DNA of 64,000 nucleotides from Aquila chrysaetos chrysaetos (taxonomy: Eukaryota > Chordata > Aves > Accipitriformes > Accipitridae), in NCBI RefSeq assembly GCF_900496995.4, contig NW_024470391.1, forward strand, positions 122,010 to 186,009. Direction: 5' to 3'. The notes under the pieces are model-generated. The model was not told the origin of the DNA, searched no databases, and saw only the letters and a list, made by a program, of their open reading frames with translations. The position numbers were made by a program, and so were the translations under genes. This document shows positions 53,101 through 64,000 of this stretch, piece after piece (positions within the stretch are counted from its first letter, which is position 1; every line of letters begins with the position of its first letter).

Positions 53101-55730
53101 CCCTCCCGGGTCAGGAGGAGCAGGATTGCGCCGACTTCCAGCATCTGCTGCGCTGCAGAAACTATTGAAACAATTCAAAAAAACAACCTGAAATTGTTGA
53201 TGTAGGGTAGGCTTGCCAGCGCTCCAGGCTCCCGCTGGGCAGGATCGATCGTGTACCTTTGAGCTTGAAAGGATGCGGGGGTTTGGACGATGTAAACAAG
53301 CCTCTATTGTGCCTGGCTGTGGGTGTTTACACCAGGAAAATTGGCGTTGGGGTCCACCCTGGGGCCAGGCTTCCTCTGCAGCCACAGCTCTTCATCCTGG
53401 GAGACTGAGATGCGTTCAGGGATAGTCTCAAATACACCGTGAATGAGCAAAACTTGTAAATAAATAAAGAAAACTGGCTGCATTCGGTGGCTTTGTCTTT
53501 GCAGCCTGCAAAGGGAAACTGTATAACTTGTTGGGCGAAAAGTGGGTTTGAATTTCATGCTGAAAACGTGCTGGCCACGCTGCTAAGTTTAGTTTCAGCA
53601 GCCTTGACTTGTATTTTAGGCTCCTCGACCTGTATTTAAGTGCCTGAGTAAACAGTCTGTTGTTCTCGCGCAGGCTGAACATCTGCGTGCCTGGCTTTTT
53701 GCAGGTCAGGCTGTTTTTCTTGCTGGTTTATTCAGCTTGTAACTCAAAACGCTGCCTTAAAACCACACTTAAAAGTGGTTTCAAATGACACCCTTTTACC
53801 TAAAGGCTTAAGGAATGGTGTTAGTCACCGACGTCCAGCGAAATGACCTTTTCCCGAGTGTCGCTGGACTGCCCGGGCTTGCATTCGCTACCAACTTGCT
53901 TTCCTTGTTGCACCTTGTGGGTTTGGTTTTTTTTTTTAATCTCCTAGCTTTTAATTGTGGGAGGGTTTTTTGCTTAGTTTTTAAATTTAGGAGCATGACA
54001 TCAAAGAGAGGAGGGATGCAGAAGAATGTCTGTGAGACTGGGGCTCCCAAAGCTTCCCTTCTCCTGGAAGAAACATAATGCCTGTGCGAGTTATGCTGGG
54101 GAGGAAGCAAAGACAAGTGGAAAGAAGCAGAATTATCCCAGAAGGGAGAAGACCCCTGCCTCGTGCCACCCCTTTATGGCTTCAGGAAGACAACTGGAAC
54201 AGTTGCGGAGAGCAGAAGGACGTCCCCGACCGTCTCTGTGGGTCATGTGAGCTGCCGAATCCCTGGCAGTAGCATTATCTCACCTCCAGGACAGGCAAAA
54301 GCGCGGCGGTTGCGGTGGAAGGAAGCAGAGTCCAGCCCCAGCTGGGCTTGGAAATGCCTTTGCAGTGAGGACAAGCGTTAGTAATCCAAGCCTGTGTTGT
54401 CCCGTGATTCACGGAGGCAACGGTGCTTCCCGGGGCTGAGCCGGGATGCATGACCCCCACGGAGGCTCCGAGAAAACTTGCTGCTGCTTTAGTGTCGCAC
54501 CAAAAGCACCCCAGGCCCCTCCGCTACCTCTTGGAGAGGTGCTGCATGCCACTGGCTTTTTTTTCATGGAGAACTGTGCAGGATCAGTCACCAGGGACCA
54601 AAACAGGACCTTAATCTGGAAGACAGTAATCGTAACCAAAGTTGTTCCATGATGCAGGGATGCATGTGAACACCACCGTCCCCATCTTGGCAACACGTCC
54701 CATGTGCTTGAGAAAACACCTTTAATTAGGGAGATTTTGCTCGAGGTCCTGGCTAGGCACCCGTCCACCTGCCTGCTGGGCTTGGGCAGACCTCCGCGAC
54801 GCTCCCTATCCAACCGGTTCCCTGTCACTTCGGGGCAGCTAGTGATGGGGAGCCAGGAGAAAGACACTGCAAGGGGTTGCTTTGGATTTGTCTGTGGCCG
54901 GCTAACGAGCCCAGAGCAGTGCAGGGCCAGTGTTTTACCCTTAGGTGTCTGTTCAGCTGCTAGTGTTTAACTTAAGTATAATGATGAATACCTGCTGATT
55001 CCCTTGTGTGTCCGAGTGGGTGTTTTCTGCCCCAAGGAGGGTGCAATGTGTTGGTTGAAGCCCTTGGGGGGACAGTTGCCAAACTCTGGCTGCAGACCAG
55101 TGCAAGAGTAATTGCAGTGCTGCGAAACGCTTGCGAGATCAGCCCTAAATCCCTGGGTGCTGGGACACTGTGTCAGGGGAAGCCGTTCATGGAACGGCTG
55201 GAAGGAGAAGAGCCGAGGAACTTGCCCACCCAGGTGGTGACAAAGAAGGACGGCAGGTTGAGGAGCCGAAGCTCATTGCAGGGAATTTTCTCATGCGCCA
55301 TACCGGCGGGCAGTCTGGAGCCCTGAAAAGCTCCCTTCGTTGCCCTGGTTTGCAATCACTGCCTTTGTATTAAAAAAATAAAGGCAGGAGGGACCTGCAA
55401 ATGCATCTTCAGACAAGCGGAAAAAATGGGGGATGAGAAGGACTGGTGGGGGATTGCAAACGCAGCTGCGAGGTCGGGTGGGCTATAGTAACCCGCCTGG
55501 ACGGGGAGCAGCCTAACGAAGTGCAGGGCTTGCAGTCACTCAAGGTGTTTCCTTTTTGGCACCTGTGGCAAGTAATTATTTTGCCAGAGAGCAAGGTCAG
55601 TTTCTAAAGAAGGGGCTGTTCATTTTATGGCTTGCTGAGGTCACTGGTGCACTGCCCACCTCTCCCTCCTCCTCCAGGCTTCATTTTTGTCCGCCTTCTT
55701 TGCCCCTCAGGTCTTCTAGCTGGCCTCACC

Positions 55731-60768
<5,038 letters not shown>

Positions 60769-61763
60769 GGAGCCAGCAATGCCGGTGGCCACCCCGGCAC
60801 CCTCTTCACCCTCACTGTCACCTCATAACTGGATTCGTGACTGTGCCACTACTGTTGGGGCGCTGGCGGGGTCATGGACCCCCCCGCACCATACTACTGA
60901 GCCAGGGAGCGGCCAGAGAGGGGGGCCGGCTCGGTTTTGACGACTTCACCGACGCTCCGCACAGGGCTAATGGCGAGGCCACGCGGTGACACCGTCCCAG
61001 TGTCCCCCCCCCGCTTCCTGGCCGAGATTTGGGGCTGGGGGCTTATCCCACCCTGGACCTGGTGTCGCCCCCACCCTGGGGAGCGGTTTGGGACATCCCC
61101 CCCCTTTCTTTTTCCTTTAAATCCCCTTTTTTTTGTCCCTATCCGACCCCAGGGTTGGGCCACCACCTGCATCTCCAAGGGGGGGGACGACACATGTGTC
61201 CCCAACACTACGGCCCCACGGCCACACTACTGATTTGGGATCCTTACCACCCCCCCCCACCCCTTCCAAACGTGTTTTTGTTCTTTTGGGGTTTTTTGTT
61301 CTTTTTTTTTTTTTTTTTTCCCCCTCCCGTTTTGTTTTTTAACAAAGCTATTTATATTGTCATTTTGTAATGTCGCGGTATGGGGGGGCCCCGGGGCTGG
61401 CATGGGGACCCCTGGAGATTACACATGTCCTTTTGGAGACAGCTGTGTCCCATGTGGTTTCTTTGGGAGGGCGGCCTGTGTATGCAGACACAGGTAGTAG
61501 CGTGTGCATGTAGGGTCACACATGTGCATGCCCACGTACACGTGTGATGCGTGTGCACGTGAGGAACGTGTGCACATCTGCCCACACGTGTGACCCACCC
61601 AGGGCTGAGCATGTGGGAACCCCCCCGGTACCCTTCCCCAGGTCCCTGCTTGGGGGAGGAGGGGGGGTCACAGGGTGATGGTCGTGGGGACCCCCCTTCT
61701 TCCTGCCCAAAGATACCCAGGGGGCCACTGCCTACTGCCCCACCCCACTTCCCCCCCAATAAA
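60769..61763 (+). terminator. PAK4: PAK4 3' UTR and poly(A) signal
   Basis: A 1-kb 3' UTR ends at AATAAA (61758-61763). It contains T-rich stretches near 61290-61350, TTTTGTAATGTCGCGG near 61363, and a 100-base CA/TG/CG alternating tract at about 61480-61585 (ACGTACACGTGTGATGCGTG-like) with Z-DNA potential. Confidence 0.8.
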
Positions 61764-61799
61764 GCACCTGTGAGGCAGGAGCTGCTGCAGCCTCCAGGC

Positions 61800-61805
61800 T
61801 TTATT
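61800..61805 (-). terminator. SYCN poly(A) signal AATAAA
   Basis: Plus-strand tttatt, minus-strand AATAAA, lying 37 bases from the convergent PAK4 AATAAA. Cleavage sites of the two genes must overlap or nearly so. It lies about 460 bases past the SYCN stop. Confidence 0.7.
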
Positions 61806-61904
61806 GGCTGCGCTCAGAGCTGTGCGAGGTGGGGGGGGGGGGGGGGGGGCAGAGGCGGGGGTGGCACTGCCACATCAACACGTGTCAGCCCACATCTGTC
61901 AGCC

Positions 61905-62240
61905 TTGACCCATGTGGACTCACAGTGACCTGTGTGGACTCACATTGACTTGTCTTGGCCCGCGTTGACTCAATTTGACTTGTGTTGGCTTGTCTCGGCC
62001 CACATTGGCTTGTCTTGGCCCCTGTTGACTCACATTGACTTTTCTTGGCCCATGTTGACTCACGTTGACTTGTCTTGGCCGAGGTTGACTTGTCTTGGAT
62101 GTCGTTGACTTGTATTGGCTAATGTTGACTTGCATTGGCCCATGTTGACTCGTGTTGATTCATGTTGAATTGTCTTGGCCTGTGTTGACTCGCATTGGCC
62201 TGCGTTGACTTGTGCTGACTCATGTTGACTGGTGTTGACC
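61905..62240. repeat. GTTGACTCACATTGACTTGT minisatellite in SYCN 3' UTR
   Basis: About 330 bases of roughly 15-base units, often paired as 30, such as TTGACTTGTCTTGGCCCATG and TTGACTCACATTGACTTGT. If SYCN uses the signal at 61800-61805 the whole array is transcribed in its 3' UTR. Confidence 0.9.
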
Positions 62241-62263
62241 TGCGCCGCCCCGTGCCGCCTGCC

Positions 62264-62665
62264 TCAGCGGCACTGGCAGTAGAAGCCCCTGATGGCGTTG
62301 TTCCAGTTGCTGAAGAGCCCCTGCCGCACCTCCTGCAACCGTGGCACCGTGCTGGCCCCGAAACTCCGGCTCTTCCCCTTCTTGCCGGCCCGAGACCAGA
62401 TGGTCAGCTCACAGCGGGTGCTCACCACCAAGGAGGAGACGGCAGTGCCCCAGCCGTGGGGCATGTAGGGGACGTCGGAGCCAGGGTACACCACGAGGGC
62501 GGACCCCCCGCAGCACTGGTCGTAGTAGGGGCTGTTGTCGGTGTAGAGCTGGGCGCAGATGCAGGTGCCGTTGGCCGTCCGCAGGTTGGAGGGGGCCGGG
62601 CACTGCGCCTCAGCCCCCGCCAGCACTGCCGCCGCCAGCACCACCAGCACCGCCACTGCTGCCAT
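62264..62665 (-). CDS. SYCN: Syncollin, zymogen-granule protein
   Basis: Secretory protein of pancreatic acinar zymogen granules, bound to the inner granule membrane and implicated in exocytosis. A single coding exon of 402 bases gives 133 residues (human 134, also intronless in the coding part). The first 20 or so residues, MAAVAVLVVLAAAVLAGAEA, are a clear signal peptide. The mature part is cysteine-rich: AQCPAPSN, CICAQLY, YYDQCCGG, SSLVVSTRCELTIWSRAGK and a final NAIRGFYCQCR. The start is the only ATG before the signal peptide; a TATA-like GGTATACC sits about 40 bases upstream. It is convergent with PAK4, as in human. NCCRP1, between them in human, is absent. Confidence 0.94.
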   Translation of the reverse strand: MAAVAVLVVLAAAVLAGAEAQCPAPSNLRTANGTCICAQLYTDNSPYYDQCCGGSALVVYPGSDVPYMPHGWGTAVSSLVVSTRCELTIWSRAGKKGKSRSFGASTVPRLQEVRQGLFSNWNNAIRGFYCQCR

Positions 62666-62754
62666 CGCCCACCCCCCTGCTGCCCCCGGCGCTGCCCAGG
62701 TATACCTGAGCCCAAGGACAGGGTGGGGGGGGGGGGGACGACCCAGGTTTCGGG

Positions 62755-63110
62755 ACCTAGGTGTGGAGCCCCCCCTTCCTGGGAAGGGACCCAGGTGTCC
62801 CAGGCCCCCCCCCCCCCGCCGGGATCTCCACCCCCCTGGGAAGGGACCCAGGTGTCCCGTCCCCCCCCTCAACCTCCCCCAGCATCTCCACCCCCGTGGG
62901 AGGGGACCCAGATGTTCGGGGCCTCCACCCCCCCATTCCACCCCCCTGGGAGGGGACCCAGGTGTCCGGGGCCCCCCCCCATCCCCCCTGGGAAGGGACC
63001 CAGGTGTCCTCCCCCCCCCACCCCCCCACCATGGCCTCGGCCGTGGCCTTGGGGAAACTGAGGCACGGGGGGAAGGGGGGGCCAGGCCAGGCTGGGGACC
63101 CAGGTGTCCT
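62755..63110. repeat. GGGAAGGGACCCAGGTGTCC minisatellite upstream of SYCN
   Basis: At least seven units of CCTGGGAAGGGACCCAGGTG separated by C/G runs and short variable spacers, starting about 90 bases upstream of the SYCN start codon. Frames through it are artefacts. Confidence 0.85.
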
Positions 63111-63112
63111 GT

Positions 63113-63419
63113 ATGCAAATGAGGGAGGGTAATTAGCAGATGCCCGGGGGCGATGGGGGGGAACAGTGATGGGGCGGTGTGCAAGTTCCGCCCCTGATTT
63201 GCATATTAATGACCCAAGGCCACGCCCTTGCCATGGCGCTTGCGGTCTCCCAGCAACTGCATCCCCCCGTATCCCGGCAACGGTATCCCAGCAACCGCGG
63301 GGGGGGGTAATTAACCCGTCCCTCATTAGCATAGTCGCCCCCCCCCGCCCCCTCAGCCAATGGCCACAGCGCCCACCTCGTTAGTTCGCTCATTAGCATA
63401 CTAATGAGCTCATTTGCAT
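63113..63419. promoter_or_regulatory. Octamer-motif cluster
   Basis: Perfect octamers: ATGCAAAT at 63113-63120, ATTTGCAT at 63197-63204 and 63412-63419. One-mismatch ATTAGCAT at 63325-63332 and 63392-63399. The last lies in an 8-base dyad CTCATTAG-CATA-CTAATGAG (63390-63409). Between them CCCRGCAAC occurs three times (63249-63296), resembling RFX half-sites. This suits POU-family control of SYCN or of an unseen neighbour. Confidence 0.5.
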
Positions 63420-63429
63420 ACATGGACCT

Positions 63430-64000
63430 GCCTCTTGCGCGGGGGGACACGGACGGGAGATTCTCGAGAGTCTCGTATGAGGCTGGGGCTCCCTGGACCC
63501 CCCCGGCCCCCCCCAGACAAAGGGGGACCCCGCAGACAGTGGGGCCCCCCGGGCCCCCCCCCCCCCCAGACAGAGCGGCTCCCCCTCCTCTTTTACACAC
63601 AAAAAGTTTAATCGCCCCGGGCGGGGGGGGCACAGGTTTTTAATGTAAAAACTTGTGTTAAACACTGCAGCGGGCCGGGGGGGGGGGCCCGGGGGGGGGG
63701 GCGGCTGGTGGGGGTGGTGTGGGCAAGCGGGGGGGGGGGGGTCAGATAGGGAAGGTTAAGGGGCAAATAGGGGGGTGATGGGGGAGCGGGGGGGGGGGTT
63801 AAAGGGGCAAATGGGGCTGGGGGGGGGTGACGGGGGGGGGCAAGGGGTAAATGGGGGGGCCGGGGGGGGCCGACCCCCGCGGGGTTATCCAGACCAGCCA
63901 GATAGGAGGCCCCGGGCCGAGGCGGGGAGGGGGGGGACGGGACAGGGGACAACGGGGTGGGAGGGGGGGGGGGAGGTTGGGGGAAACCGCGTCCAGTCCC
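63430..64000. other. GC-rich end of window, no gene recognised
   Basis: ATTAAA-type signals on the minus strand (plus tttaat at 63607-63612 and 63639-63644) hint at the 3' end of a minus-strand gene entering from the right. The frames present are Pro/Gly repeats from homopolymers, and none could be identified. Confidence 0.4.

Larger units (their letters stand above)
34746..55690 (+). other. PAK4 intron 1, 21 kb without a recognisable gene
   Basis: Base composition falls to ordinary levels here, unlike the rest of the window. Only short open frames occur and none resembles a known protein. Contents noted separately are a solo LTR, an old SINE-like segment, two AT-rich candidate enhancers and two possible small 5' UTR exons. 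FBXO17, FBXO27 and ACP7, which lie in the matching human interval, were not found. Confidence 0.6.

Noticed and set aside
34746-55690. Searched for FBXO17, FBXO27 and ACP7 expected from human synteny
   Set aside because: No F-box, FBA or metallophosphatase motif was seen in any frame.

Overview
The window is nuclear DNA of a bird, almost certainly from a small, GC-rich, gene-dense chromosome. The reasons are: multi-exon vertebrate genes with very short introns and intergenic spaces, G/C homopolymer runs everywhere, GC-rich minisatellites in nearly every intron, and two copies of an LTR with the TGTCCTGGTTTCAGCTGGGA...TTAAACCACGACA ends that are common in bird genomes. The gene set is that of human chromosome 19q13.2. 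No species is assigned.  Layout, left to right. 1-719 holds exons from the middle of a ryanodine receptor gene (RYR1, minus strand). 768-2279 is the 3' part of a minus-strand endogenous retrovirus, running into a 25-N assembly gap (2280-2304). Then come LGALS4 (minus, 2444-7097), ECH1 (minus, 7884-11330), HNRNPL (minus, 11986-19257), SIRT2 (minus, about 20596-24122), NFKBIB (plus, 24514-26534), SARS2 (minus, 27416-31948), MRPS12 (minus, 32850-33403), PAK4 (plus, probable noncoding first exon near 33.9 kb, coding exons 55731-60768) and SYCN (minus, 62264-62665). The last 1.3 kb has an octamer-motif cluster and GC-rich sequence with no recognisable gene.  The genes do not form one pathway. They are a syntenic block: a tandem-repeat galectin of gut epithelium, a peroxisomal/mitochondrial dienoyl-CoA isomerase, an RNA-binding splicing regulator, an NAD-dependent deacetylase, an NF-kB inhibitor, two mitochondrial translation genes (seryl-tRNA synthetase and ribosomal protein S12), a group II PAK kinase and a pancreatic zymogen-granule protein. 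Compared with human, RINL, CCER2, FBXO17, FBXO27, ACP7 and NCCRP1 were not seen, and MRPS12 is in the opposite orientation relative to SARS2.  Points that stand out: (1) HNRNPL intron 4 has every mark of a U12-type AT-AC intron; (2) HNRNPL intron 6 holds a splice-site-flanked exon with an in-frame stop, a candidate autoregulatory poison exon; (3) RYR1 exons sit beside LGALS4 in an orientation that cannot accommodate the 5' half of RYR1, so the N gap marks a misjoin, a large missing segment or a rearrangement; (4) a consensus kB site lies in the SIRT2/NFKBIB bidirectional promoter; (5) RYR1, NFKBIB and probably SIRT2 carry frame breaks inside or beside short G or C runs, which look like assembly errors; (6) there are several promoter-linked repeat clusters (ETS, CCAAT, octamer).
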